Assembly (NCBI RefSeq): GCF_000379085.1
Contig: NZ_KB905378.1
Coordinates: 753,761 to 817,760, forward strand
Length of the DNA: 64,000 nucleotides
Source: Halomicrobium katesii DSM 19301
GTDB lineage: Archaea > Halobacteriota > Halobacteria > Halobacteriales > Haloarculaceae
Reading direction: 5' to 3'
The position numbers and the translations under genes are program-made. Shown in pieces: positions 7,739 through 15,962 of this stretch. Numbering within the stretch: position 1 is the first letter of the stretch; each line of letters starts with the position of its first letter. The notes beneath the pieces are model-generated. The model had not been told where the DNA came from. It did not search any database and saw only the letters and a program-made list of their open reading frames with translations.

Positions 7739-7990
7739 TACGAACTGGTCGGTGCGGCGCTTGGCCTGTTCATCGCCTACCTGGCGTTCAGGGGGTATCG
7801 GCGCAACGACAGCCGACCGATGCTGTTCTTCGCGATCGGGTTCGGGATCATTCTGGGGTTGCCTCTCCCCGTCGTCGCGCTGTCACTGGTGGTCCCGTGG
7901 CTGTCCGGTCCGGGAGGACAGGCGATCATCCAGACGTTCGAACTGGTCGGTCTCGTCTGTATCATCTACGCGCTCCGGATGGACCCCTGA
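7739..7990 (+). CDS. DUF7521-like small membrane protein, start unresolved
   Basis: One frame is open upstream of the TGA at 7988-7990 and encodes YELVGAALGLFIAYLAFRGY, then three hydrophobic segments ending FELVGLVCIIYALRMDP, about 84 residues. The pattern of an amphipathic start, three TMs and a RRNDSRPM-type loop resembles small haloarchaeal membrane proteins of the DUF7521 kind. No ATG, GTG or TTG occurs in this frame between the preceding gene and 7819, where an ATG would give only 57 residues and lose the first TM. Either a non-standard start is used, or the gene has lost its start and is decaying. The coordinates begin at the first conserved-looking codon. Confidence 0.45.
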   Translation, partial: YELVGAALGLFIAYLAFRGYRRNDSRPMLFFAIGFGIILGLPLPVVALSLVVPWLSGPGGQAIIQTFELVGLVCIIYALRMDP

Positions 7991-8008
7991 CGGTCACACT
8001 GTCAGCTG

Positions 8009-9223
8009 TCACTCCCGCGCGGGCGGTGGAGTGTACCCCTCCAGATCGGCGTCCCGAAGATCCACGTCGGCCCCGTCTTCGGCGGCCTTGTACGCGGCCA
8101 TACAGAGCCGGAGGATCCGGACGCCGTCGGACAGGTCGAGCGTGCCGTTCTCGCCGGCTCGGAACGCCGCCACCGCGTCCCGGTTCTCGGCGACGAAACC
8201 CGCGGTGACCACGTCGGCGGCGGCGATGGGCATTCGCCCGCTGGTGGCGGTCTGTTTCTCCGCCCACCCCTCGCCCTCGCCCAGCTCGTCCGAGAAGAAG
8301 ACGCTGGAAGACTCGTCGTCGGACAGCACCTGCCCGGAGTACTCCGGCCCGAGCAGCTCGATCGTCCGACGGACGCCGGAGCCGACGTAACACCACGAGC
8401 CCGTCGCCTCAGAGACGACGGTCCGGCCGTCCTCGTCCTCGTAACGCACCGTCGTCCGGGCGTAGTCGTCGACCGGGTTCGACTGGAAGTCGATGCCGAA
8501 GTCGGCTTCGAGCTGGTCGGCGTAGTCGTCCTGTTGCCACTTGATCGTCTCCGTGTCGGCGGAGACGCTGACCGGTTCGAGGTCGTCCCCGCCGTCCGGG
8601 TCCGACAGCAGGAAGTCGTTGCCCGCGAGCGCGTGACACAGCATGTCCGTCAGCGCGCCCCCGCCCTGCTTGCGGCCGTCCCAGAACCACCCGGAGTGGG
8701 GACCGCCGTGTTCGGCCTGCGATCGGGCGATGTAGGGACGGCCGGCCCCGCGGCCCTGCTCCCACAGCAGCGTCCGGAGCTTGTCGATGTCGGGCTCGTG
8801 GGGCCAGTTCTCCAGATAGGCGTGGGGGAGGTCCGCTCCCTCGACGAGGTCGACGATCCGGTTGGCCTCCCGGAGGTTCCGGGCGACCGGCTTCTCCAGG
8901 GCGATGCCCTGTAGCTCGGCCCCGTCTTCGAGTGCCTCGACGGCCGCCTCGACCACGTCGACGCGCGTGAAGTTCGGGCTGGTCACCCACAGCCCGTCTA
9001 CGTCGGGGTCCGCGACGAGGTCGGCGACGGCGTCCTCGCCGTAGACGCTCGGATCGCCCCACCCCTCCTCGCGGCAGGTGTCGGCGAGCGATTCCGCGTT
9101 CTCCCGCGTGCGGTTCTGGATCCCCGCGACGTGAACGTCCGGGAGATACCCCACGCTGGGCGCGTGCGATTCGCGCGTGATGAATCCCGCGCTGACGAAG
9201 CCAATGCCGAAGGAGTCGGTCAT
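8009..9223 (-). CDS. Gfo/Idh/MocA-family oxidoreductase
   Basis: This 404-residue protein starts at the ATG at 9223. The N-terminus FGIGFVSAGFITRESHAPSV is the Rossmann fold (GxxSAGF variant). GLWVTSPNFTRVDVVEAAV is followed by the family motif IALEKPVARNLREANRIV, with the catalytic-region Lys in EKP. The C-terminal half holds GGGALTDMLCHALAG, typical of the substrate domain. It is longer than the paralogue at 6688 because of acidic insertions. Likely an NAD(P)-dependent sugar or polyol dehydrogenase of unknown substrate. Convergent with the small membrane gene ending at 7990. Confidence 0.85.
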   Translation of the reverse strand: MTDSFGIGFVSAGFITRESHAPSVGYLPDVHVAGIQNRTRENAESLADTCREEGWGDPSVYGEDAVADLVADPDVDGLWVTSPNFTRVDVVEAAVEALEDGAELQGIALEKPVARNLREANRIVDLVEGADLPHAYLENWPHEPDIDKLRTLLWEQGRGAGRPYIARSQAEHGGPHSGWFWDGRKQGGGALTDMLCHALAGNDFLLSDPDGGDDLEPVSVSADTETIKWQQDDYADQLEADFGIDFQSNPVDDYARTTVRYEDEDGRTVVSEATGSWCYVGSGVRRTIELLGPEYSGQVLSDDESSSVFFSDELGEGEGWAEKQTATSGRMPIAAADVVTAGFVAENRDAVAAFRAGENGTLDLSDGVRILRLCMAAYKAAEDGADVDLRDADLEGYTPPPARE

Positions 9224-9346
9224 ACAGGAAGGCAGTGAGCCAACGACTAAAACGCTCAGGGTCGGTCGGCCGTTACCAGTTCCAGGGCCCGTGGTCGGCG
9301 TCGATGACGCGCTCGCGGCGGTCGATCGAGTCGATCGGGCCAGCGG

Positions 9347-9724
9347 TCACACCTCCTCGTCGGGCGAGGCCAGCAGCTCCGTCTCGTAGGCGGCGACGGC
9401 GTCGACGACCGCCGCGGCGTCGTCGGCCGGCACGTCGAAGGCGTCGAGGCTCGCTTCCAGCAGTTCGATGGCGCGTTCGATGTGGGTCGGTTCGAAGGGA
9501 ACGTCGATGTGAGCCTCGCGGACGGGCGCGGCGTCGTAGGTCTCCGGCCCGCCGGCCGCTTCACAGAGGAAGTCGGTCTGTGTCCGACGCAACAGTTCCA
9601 TGTCCGCGTCAGCGAAGAACGGCCCCAGCTGCTCGTCGGCGACCAGTCGATCGTAGAAGTCGTCGACGACGGCCCGGATGCCCTCCCGCTCGCCGAGTCG
9701 CTCGTACAGTGTTCCCTCTGGCAT
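9347..9724 (-). CDS. Truncated hemoglobin (group I type)
   Basis: This 125-residue protein starts at the ATG at 9724. TLYERLGEREGIRAVVDDFYDRLVAD matches the trHb A/B helices with an aromatic pair at B9/B10, FFADADMELLRRTQTDFL is the C/E region, and His72 in REAHIDV is the probable proximal haem ligand. The domain is full length. Such globins bind O2 or NO and are usually linked to NO detoxification. A GTG overlapping the stop codon opens a 25-codon frame ending PWNW, too short to call a gene. Confidence 0.85.
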   Translation of the reverse strand: MPEGTLYERLGEREGIRAVVDDFYDRLVADEQLGPFFADADMELLRRTQTDFLCEAAGGPETYDAAPVREAHIDVPFEPTHIERAIELLEASLDAFDVPADDAAAVVDAVAAYETELLASPDEEV

Positions 9725-9781
9725 ACCGACCGGTCAGTAAGCGACAGTGAAAACGGTGTCTGTCCGCGCGATTCTCGCCGG

Positions 9782-10531
9782 TCATTCGGGTTCGATCAGC
9801 GCCGCCTCGGCCCGGTAGACGATCTGCATCGGCAGGCCGTTGTCGTCGAGCGGTGGTCGGGGCGGGAGCGAACGCAGCCGTCCCTCGTGGGGGAGTGCTG
9901 TGTAGGCAAGCGCCACCGCGTCGAGCACGTCGGCGACGGTGACCGGTGTGTCGTCCATCGCCTCGGCGGCAGACTGGACCGCGGGCGGAGCGTCCCGATC
10001 GATCGACGCCAGCGTGCGCAGGCGCTCGGCGTAGCCGCCGGCAGTCCGGCGGTCGTGCTCCATGCGCTCGCCCGCGAACGCGAGGAAGGCGACCTCCGGG
10101 TGGGCGGCGGCGAGGAGATCGCGGGCATCGGAGAACTCCCGCAGCAGCTGGTCGACCGTCGCGATCGTCTCGCTGAGTTCGAAGGCCTGCTCGGAGAGCG
10201 ACGTCCCGGTCGCGCGCTCGTGCGTGCGGTTCGCGACGGGGTAGCGCCGCTTGCGCAGCGCCTCGCGTGCCGGCGGAGCGACGATCTCGTCGGCCCGTGG
10301 CCCCAGGAGGGTGCGGGCCAGCTCGTCACACTCGCGCTCGCCCTCGGCTTCCTCGACCAGTCCGATCGGCACGTCGACGAGGACCGCGGCCGCGTCGTCC
10401 TCGTAGCGAAACCAGAGGTCGCCGATCCCGTCGAAGGTCGCCGCGTGATCGAACCCCTCCCGGTCGAACGCCACCGCGATCCAGGTCCCGTCGGCGACGT
10501 GTGCCCCGACCCAGACGCCGTCGTCTGCCAT
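9782..10531 (-). CDS. DUF429 family protein (predicted RNase H-like nuclease)
   Basis: This 249-residue protein is taken from the ATG at 10531 (MADDGVWVGAHVADGTW); an upstream TTG would add eight residues. DUF429 features are the N-terminal strand with the first acidic residue, AAVLVDVPIGL (second Asp strand), RECDELARTLLGPR, the PPAREAL segment and HPEVAFLAFAG. A C-terminal DVLDAVALAYTA helix carries a further Asp. Proteins of this family are predicted to have an RNase H-like fold; no substrate is established. It has its own promoter region, facing away from the cold-shock gene. Confidence 0.8.
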   Translation of the reverse strand: MADDGVWVGAHVADGTWIAVAFDREGFDHAATFDGIGDLWFRYEDDAAAVLVDVPIGLVEEAEGERECDELARTLLGPRADEIVAPPAREALRKRRYPVANRTHERATGTSLSEQAFELSETIATVDQLLREFSDARDLLAAAHPEVAFLAFAGERMEHDRRTAGGYAERLRTLASIDRDAPPAVQSAAEAMDDTPVTVADVLDAVALAYTALPHEGRLRSLPPRPPLDDNGLPMQIVYRAEAALIEPE

Positions 10532-10738
10532 ACCGGTCCCTGGCGGTGAGAACACAAAAACGTACGCCGGGCGAGACAGCAGAGACGACAGCGCTCAGAC
10601 AGGTGCCGACGGATCGAGCCTCGAACCACCGGCGAGCGCGGTGACAGCCCGGTCGAATCTGGGCGCGAGGGGGCCGTGGTCCGTGGTACACCGACCCTCG
10701 GAAGTATTATCCGTTCCCCTCTCATGCGTACAGTCGCA

Positions 10739-10933
10739 ATGGCAACCGGTACTGTTGATTTCTTCAACGACACGGGCGGTTACGGCTTTATCGAAACTGA
10801 GGACGCTGACGACGACGTGTTCTTCCACATGGAAGACGTGGGCGGCCCGGACCTCGAAGAAGGCCAGGAGATCGAATTCGACATCGAACAGGCCGACAAA
10901 GGCCCCCGCGCGACGAACGTCACCCGACTGTAA
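10739..10933 (+). CDS. cspA: Cold-shock domain protein
   Basis: This 64-residue protein starts at the ATG at 10739 (MATGTVDFFNDTGGYGFIET). The RNP1-type GYGFIET and RNP2-type VFFHMEDV motifs are intact, and the end KGPRATNVTRL is standard for single-domain OB-fold cold-shock proteins that bind single-stranded RNA or DNA. It is highly acidic, as in other haloarchaeal copies. A TATA-like AAGTATTA lies about 35 nt upstream. The function as an RNA chaperone is family knowledge. Confidence 0.92.
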   Translation: MATGTVDFFNDTGGYGFIETEDADDDVFFHMEDVGGPDLEEGQEIEFDIEQADKGPRATNVTRL

Positions 10934-11103
10934 GTCGGTCGCTTTCGTCAGCGGTCTCGGAGTGCGCGCTCGGCCGTAATCGCCGTTCTGCGTCTCTCCG
11001 GCAATTTTCGTTTCTATGAACCGGCCAGCGACGCCGAAACCGTTCGGTGTCTCACGGCCGGTTCGCCAGTGGACTTAACAGCGCGTCGTGAGATCGTTCG
11101 AAC

Positions 11104-11793
11104 ATGTCCGAACACGTCCGCGCGAGACTGCTGGCGGGAAACCGGGCCCACGTCGAGAGCCGGCCGGCGGGCTACTTCGACGAGGTCCAGGAGGAGCAAC
11201 ACCCGGCGGCCGTCTCGATCTGCTGTGCCGACTCGCGGGTCTCACAGGAGGGGATGTTCGACATCGACGGCCCCGGCTGGCTCTTTACGCCGAGCAATAT
11301 CGGCAACCAGGCGTGGGACATCGTCGACGGCCAGAAGGTCGTCAACGGCAACCTCCTGTACCCGATCGAGTACACCGGCACGAAGACGATCGCGGTCGTC
11401 GGCCACACGGGCTGTGGAGCGGTGACGGCGGCCTACCACGCCGGAACGGGGTCGGGCCACAGCCACCCAAGCGGGATCGCGAAGTGGATCGACACGCTGG
11501 GCTCGGTCGTCGCGGACGGTCTGGCGGCCGTCGACACGGACGCCGACGAGGAGACCGTCGTCAACCGACTCGTCGAGTACAACGTCGACCGACAGGTCGC
11601 CTTCCTCCAGGACGCCGAGGAGATCCCCGACGACGTGTCGGTGTACGGGTTCGTCTACGACCTCCACGGCGCGTACGACGGCCCCCGCGGGCGGACGTAC
11701 CTCGTCAACGACGACGGCGAGACCGATCCGGAGGCGGTGCGGGCAGCGCTTGACGGGGGCGACGAGGAGTACGCACAGCGGCTCACTTCGTAG
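11104..11793 (+). CDS. Beta-type carbonic anhydrase
   Basis: This 229-residue protein starts at the ATG at 11104; a TTAACA-type TATA lies about 27 nt upstream, so the mRNA is probably leaderless. Zinc site: Cys41 with the Asp43/Arg45 dyad in ICCADSRV, and His101 and Cys104 in VVGHTGCGAVTAA. It catalyses hydration of CO2 to bicarbonate in the cytoplasm. The insert GTGSGHSHPSG and the acidic C-terminus are within family variation. Its last codons overlap the convergent gene at 11783 by 11 bp. Confidence 0.9.
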   Translation: MSEHVRARLLAGNRAHVESRPAGYFDEVQEEQHPAAVSICCADSRVSQEGMFDIDGPGWLFTPSNIGNQAWDIVDGQKVVNGNLLYPIEYTGTKTIAVVGHTGCGAVTAAYHAGTGSGHSHPSGIAKWIDTLGSVVADGLAAVDTDADEETVVNRLVEYNVDRQVAFLQDAEEIPDDVSVYGFVYDLHGAYDGPRGRTYLVNDDGETDPEAVRAALDGGDEEYAQRLTS

Positions 11794-13045
11794 TCGGACG
11801 CTCCGTCGGTTCAGTCGCTTCGGACCCGCGAGCGGCGTGTTCGTGGTGCCAGTACACGCAGCCGGCAAAGAGGAGGACGACGCCGACGAGGGGCGGCTGG
11901 GCGATCGAGAACAGCGCGCGCGCCGTCACCGCTAGCGCCGCGGCGGTCTCGGGCGAGAGCGGTGCGACGACCAGCAGCTGCTCGACCGCCGGATAAGAGA
12001 CGATCGCGGAGAGTCCGAGCGTCCCGGCGAGAAAGAGCCCGCGGACGCGCCCCGGCGGCAGGCGATAGAGGACGACCAGCAGCGGGTAGTACAGCAGCGA
12101 GTAGTAGAACGGCTCCAGTGGCAGGTACGCGAGCGCGGCCAGCAGCGTCGCGAGGAGCCCGATCAGGCGGCCGACCTCGCTTCGCAGGTCCCGGAGCGAC
12201 GCCAGCACGACCGGGACCAACAGCGCCAGCGCGACGGCGGCGAGCGCGTCGGGAGACAGCTCCGTGGCGAGTGCGGCCAAGGGCCGCCGAATCGTCACGA
12301 ACATCGCCGACGGATCGAGGCCGCCGGAGAAGGCCTCGGCCTGCCGCTCGCCGGGGACGACTTCGGTGAAGAAGGTTCGTGTCGGCCCGACACCGAACAC
12401 GACCAGACCGGCCGCGATCGTCCCGAGTCCGGTCGCGATCGCAGCGCCGACGGCACGCCAGGACCGCTGGGCCAGGAGCCAGAGCCCGGCCACGGCCGGG
12501 AACAGCTTCACCGCCCCGGCCAGCGCGAAGGCCGCGCCGGCACGCAGTTCACGGCCACCGGCCAGCAGTCGCGCGCCGACGGCGATCGCCAGGGCCAACT
12601 GGAGGTTCACCTGTCCCATCACCAGCACCGGCACCGAGTGGACCGAGGCGAGGACGACCCCGCCCACGAGCAGGCGGTCCCGCCGGGCCAGCGCGACACC
12701 GGCGTCCTCGATGGCACGGACGATCACCGCCGCGAGGACGGCAGCCGTCGCGAGGGTGAGCGCGGTCTGGAACAGGTACGCACCCAGCGGACTCCCGGTC
12801 AGGACGTGCGGGACGAACGCCAGCAACACCAGCGGCGGATAGATGTAGTGAAAGGTCGGATGGGACGGAGGCGTCACGGCGTAGGGGTCCCCGCCGGCCA
12901 ACAGCGTCGTGCCGGCGTGGTAGTACACGTCGGTGGCGACCGCCACCTGTGCGGGGCGAAGCAGCGGCACGGCGAGCAGGTAGACCAGTCCCGCGACGAT
13001 CGTGGTCGCGAGCGTCGCCCGCACCGCTGTGCGCTCGTCGGTCAC
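11783..13045 (-). CDS. Polytopic GT87/DUF2029-type glycosyltransferase
   Basis: This 420-residue protein starts at a GTG at 13045 that overlaps the stop of the small gene upstream by four bases (GTGA), indicating translational coupling. About 10-12 hydrophobic helices are seen. After the first TM the loop ATDVYYHAGTTLLAGGDPY, followed by HPTFHYIYPPLV, matches GT87 (mannosyltransferase-like) proteins, where the early Asp is catalytic and the donor is a polyprenyl-phosphate sugar. GAVKLFPAVAGLWLL is another typical segment. It probably builds a cell-surface glycan or glycolipid; the acceptor is unknown. Confidence 0.8.
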   Translation of the reverse strand: MTDERTAVRATLATTIVAGLVYLLAVPLLRPAQVAVATDVYYHAGTTLLAGGDPYAVTPPSHPTFHYIYPPLVLLAFVPHVLTGSPLGAYLFQTALTLATAAVLAAVIVRAIEDAGVALARRDRLLVGGVVLASVHSVPVLVMGQVNLQLALAIAVGARLLAGGRELRAGAAFALAGAVKLFPAVAGLWLLAQRSWRAVGAAIATGLGTIAAGLVVFGVGPTRTFFTEVVPGERQAEAFSGGLDPSAMFVTIRRPLAALATELSPDALAAVALALLVPVVLASLRDLRSEVGRLIGLLATLLAALAYLPLEPFYYSLLYYPLLVVLYRLPPGRVRGLFLAGTLGLSAIVSYPAVEQLLVVAPLSPETAAALAVTARALFSIAQPPLVGVVLLFAGCVYWHHEHAARGSEATEPTERPTTK

Positions 13046-13224
13046 TGTGAGTTCTTCGTGAGTTCCGTCAGCGGGACGAGACGGTGCTCGACTGTCGGCT
13101 TCGTGTACCCCGCCGACTCCTCGGTAACGCCCGCGGTGTACACCTCGACTTTCTGCTGGAGCACGTGGGGCTCGCCCTGCTTGTTCTTGATGATGTCGAC
13201 CGACTGCCACGCCTCGGATTCCAT
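13042..13224 (-). CDS. Unknown 60-residue protein coupled to GT87 gene
   Basis: The protein starts MESEAWQSVDIIKNKQGE at the ATG at 13224. A TATA-like AAGTATGA lies about 27 nt upstream, so it is probably leaderless and first in a two-gene operon with the GT87 gene. It looks like a small, soluble, strand-rich protein (KVEVYTAG, YTKPTVEHRLVPL) without cysteines or TM segments. I do not recognise a family. Overlap of its stop with the next start supports it as a real gene. Confidence 0.7.
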   Translation of the reverse strand: MESEAWQSVDIIKNKQGEPHVLQQKVEVYTAGVTEESAGYTKPTVEHRLVPLTELTKNSQ

Positions 13225-13283
13225 GCCCGTTCTGAGAGTGGCGATCTACCTCATACTTGCGGTGGTCACCACCGCCCAGCCGG

Positions 13284-13790
13284 TCAACGAGTCGGTTCCC
13301 AGCGCCAGACGATCGCCGACTCCTCGCGGTCGGGCTCCTGTGGGTCCCAGACCAGACGGATTTCGGCGTCGCTGAGATCGAGGTACGCACCCGACGACGG
13401 AGTCGGCGTCACCTGTTTCGCACCGATCGAGACCGTGTCGCCCGCATCGAGGACCGTGCCGGCCTGTGTCCCCAACGGATCGGCACTCTCGTCGACCGCG
13501 ACGGACGTGCCCGTCGAGTCGACGGCACCACGGAGCTGCAGCGACAGCTGGCGAGTCTCGATCCGGTCGCCACTCCGGACGGTGAGACGGAAGTACTGAC
13601 CGTTCGGCGTCGTCTGTTCGTCGTACTGGGCCGTCATCGCGACCGACGGAGCGGGCTCCTGGCCACGATCACCGAACTGGAGCGCGAAGACGCTGATCGT
13701 CGCCGCGAGGATCACCGCGATCGCGACCAGTACCACCACGCCGACGACGGGACTGACGCCTCTGTCACCTCGACCACCCACGGTCGTCAT
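13284..13790 (-). CDS. Type IV pilin-like secreted protein
   Basis: This 168-residue protein starts at the ATG at 13790. The N-terminus RGDRGVSPVVGVVVLVAIAV is a class III signal: charged, then a cut after the Gly-Val region, then a hydrophobic helix of about 20 residues. This is the haloarchaeal 'pilin N-term' type processed by PibD. The rest is a beta-rich extracellular domain with no cysteines, ending IRLVWDPQEP and VWRWEPTR. It could be a minor pilin or adhesion subunit. It is a monocistronic gene upstream of the 13224 operon on the same strand. Confidence 0.85.
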   Translation of the reverse strand: MTTVGGRGDRGVSPVVGVVVLVAIAVILAATISVFALQFGDRGQEPAPSVAMTAQYDEQTTPNGQYFRLTVRSGDRIETRQLSLQLRGAVDSTGTSVAVDESADPLGTQAGTVLDAGDTVSIGAKQVTPTPSSGAYLDLSDAEIRLVWDPQEPDREESAIVWRWEPTR

Positions 13791-13860
13791 CGTTCCGTCT
13801 GTCGGACCCGAACGGCTTAAATCATCGTTCGAGATCGAACGGTGAGACGGTCAGCCGAGA

Positions 13861-14862
13861 TTAGTCCGCCGTTTCCAGCAGCGCCTCGGGCGGCTCGCCC
13901 GGTAGTTCGTCGCGGTCGTGGGGCGCGTCGAAGTCGGGCTCGGGGCCGGCCGGGACGATCCGCTTGGGACTCACGTCCGGGTGGGTCGTGTAGTAGTGCT
14001 CTTTGATGTGGTCGACGTTCACCGTCTCGCTCACGCCCGGGGTCTGGTACAGGTCACGCAGATACGGCCAGAGGTTGTCGTACTGCTCGATGAGACGGCG
14101 GTTACACATGAAGTGGGTGTGGTACACCTCGTCGAAGCGCACCAGCGTCGTGAACATGCAGATGTCGGCCTCCGTGAGCCGATCGCCAGCGAGGTAGCGC
14201 TGGTCGGCGAGCACCGCGTCCCAGTGGTCCAGCGCGTCGAACAGTTCGTCGACGGCGTCGTCGTAGGCCGCCTGGCTGTCGGCGAAGCCGGTGCGGTAGA
14301 CGCCGTTGTTGATCGGCTCGTAGATCTCGTCGATGATGCGGTCGATCTCCTCGCGGTAGCCCTCCGGGTAGAGGTCCACGTCTCGGGTCGCGACCGCGTC
14401 GAACTCGGTGTCGAGCATCCGCAGGATCTCTTCGGACTCGTTGTTGACGATCGTCTCCGCTCGTTTGTCCCACAGCACGGGAACGGTCACGCGACCCGTC
14501 ATCCCCGGGTCGGCGGCCTGGTACACCTCGCGCAGGTAGTCGCTGCCGTTGACGCTGTCCTCGGTACAGCCGGCCTTTTTTGACGTGAACTGCCAGCCGT
14601 CGTCGCCGCGGAACGGATCGACGTAATCGACGGAGATCGCGTCTTCGAGCCCCTTCAGCGACCGGACCAACAGCGTTCGGTGAGCCCACGGGCAGGCCAG
14701 ACAGACGTAGAGGTGATACCGGCCGGCCTCGGGCTGGAAGCGTGCGTCGGGATCGTCCTCGATACGGTCTCGGAACGACGTGGCCCCCCGCTCGAACTCC
14801 CCGTCCTCGTTCGTCGTCTGATAGGCGTCAGTGCGCCACTCCCCGTCTACGAGCATGTTCAT
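13861..14862 (-). CDS. Glutathionyl-hydroquinone-reductase-like GST protein
   Basis: This 333-residue protein starts at the ATG at 14862. The N-terminal thioredoxin-like half has RYHLYVCLACPWAHRTLLV; the Cys in ACPWAHR is the catalytic Cys of Xi-class GSTs (YqjG/ECM4). The C-terminal helical half holds YLAGDRLTEADICMFTTLVRFD, the GST N-cap and hydrophobic staple region. The family reduces glutathionyl-hydroquinones. Haloarchaea generally use gamma-glutamylcysteine instead of glutathione, so the thiol partner here is probably different (inference). Confidence 0.88.
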   Translation of the reverse strand: MNMLVDGEWRTDAYQTTNEDGEFERGATSFRDRIEDDPDARFQPEAGRYHLYVCLACPWAHRTLLVRSLKGLEDAISVDYVDPFRGDDGWQFTSKKAGCTEDSVNGSDYLREVYQAADPGMTGRVTVPVLWDKRAETIVNNESEEILRMLDTEFDAVATRDVDLYPEGYREEIDRIIDEIYEPINNGVYRTGFADSQAAYDDAVDELFDALDHWDAVLADQRYLAGDRLTEADICMFTTLVRFDEVYHTHFMCNRRLIEQYDNLWPYLRDLYQTPGVSETVNVDHIKEHYYTTHPDVSPKRIVPAGPEPDFDAPHDRDELPGEPPEALLETAD

Positions 14863-14998
14863 CGTACTCTCTCTTGGGGCTACACGTTCAAAAACAGCCC
14901 AGTGACACGGGGGTAACCGTGCAACAGCGACACACGGAGCCGCCGGGAGTTCGAAGGCTTAATACGCTCGCTCGGCCACGTATCCGCCAAGAGTATCT

Positions 14999-15529
14999 AT
15001 GTCGGACAAGCCAGCCTCGATGTACCGGGAAATCAACAAGCCCTCGTACACGCGCCGCGAGTACATCACGGGCATTCCCGGTTCGAAGATCGCACAGCAC
15101 CAGATGGGTAACAAGGACGCCGACCCCGAGGACTACCCGGTCCAGATCTCCCTGATCGTCGAGGAAGAGTGCCAGCTGCGCCACGGTTCCATGGAGGCCT
15201 CGCGCCTCTCGGCGAACCGCCACCTCATCAAGGAGTTCGGCGAAGGCAACTACAAGATGACGCTGCGGAAGTTCCCCCACCAGGTCATCAGGGAGAACAA
15301 ACAGGCGACCGGTGCCGGGGCCGACCGTGTCTCCGACGGCATGCGCCAGGCCTTCGGGAAGATCGTCGGCACCGCCGCCCGCGTCCAGGCCGGCGAGCAT
15401 CTGTTCACGGCCTACTGCGAGGTCGACCAGGCCGAGGAAGTCAAGGAAGCGTTCCGCCGCGCGTACAACAAGATCACGCCCCCGTGCCGAATCAAGGTCG
15501 AACGCGGCGAAGAGCAGCTGATCGCGTAA
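14999..15529 (+). CDS. rpl10e: 50S ribosomal protein L10e (uL16)
   Basis: This 176-residue protein starts at the ATG at 14999 ([20 protein letters not shown]). It holds the family blocks [50 protein letters not shown] and [13 protein letters not shown]. The protein is part of the large subunit near the A-site tRNA. A GGCTTAATACG TATA-like box at 14957-14967 implies a leader of about 10 nt. It is a single gene, not within a ribosomal operon. Confidence 0.96.
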   Translation: MSDKPASMYREINKPSYTRREYITGIPGSKIAQHQMGNKDADPEDYPVQISLIVEEECQLRHGSMEASRLSANRHLIKEFGEGNYKMTLRKFPHQVIRENKQATGAGADRVSDGMRQAFGKIVGTAARVQAGEHLFTAYCEVDQAEEVKEAFRRAYNKITPPCRIKVERGEEQLIA

Positions 15530-15962
15530 GCTAAAGCGGCGCTAGTGCGACTGCTCGCGGGTCTTTCTTCCCCGTTCGCATATTCCGAGGTCCCTTCGAT
15601 CGCTACACTCCATCACCGCCTCGCGGTCCTCGTCCGTAGTTATCCACCGGGAGAGCAAACTCTCCCGAGACGCACTGGGCAAGGCCACTGTTTTTCCGTA
15701 GTGACGGCGGATATACGCATCAGAATTGACTTGCCCAACCGAGTGCTCGCGTAATGACACGCTTGTGACCACTAATTTATTATCGACAATACACTCCAGT
15801 CGAGTATCAGAATCAAAGTACAGACAGCGAACCATAGTGTTTGCTCTGTCTGCCGACCCATCCTATCAAATTAATTGAGTGGAAGTAGCAAAGTAAAGCA
15901 CTGGTTTATAATATACTATAATAGTTAGATGTGTTATATTTTATCACACCGTAAAATATAAT
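15530..15962. other. Intergenic region with AT-rich promoter and palindrome
   Basis: No convincing gene was found. A 97-codon minus-strand frame (15542-15835) has no family resemblance. From about 15840 the base composition becomes strongly AT-rich. Just before the next start lies a perfect inverted repeat TTATATTTTA (15934-15943) / TAAAATATAA (15952-15961) with an 8-nt spacer, overlapping the likely TATA region. It could be an operator or simply the promoter's AT-rich core. Confidence 0.5.

Noticed and set aside
9256-9346. 25-codon GTG frame overlapping the globin stop (ends PWNW)
   Set aside because: Stop-start overlap is suggestive, but the peptide has no structure or hydrophobic pattern and GTG starts are frequent by chance.
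15542-15835. 97-codon minus-strand ORF after rpl10e
   Set aside because: No resemblance to known families, no promoter or coupling; likely chance.
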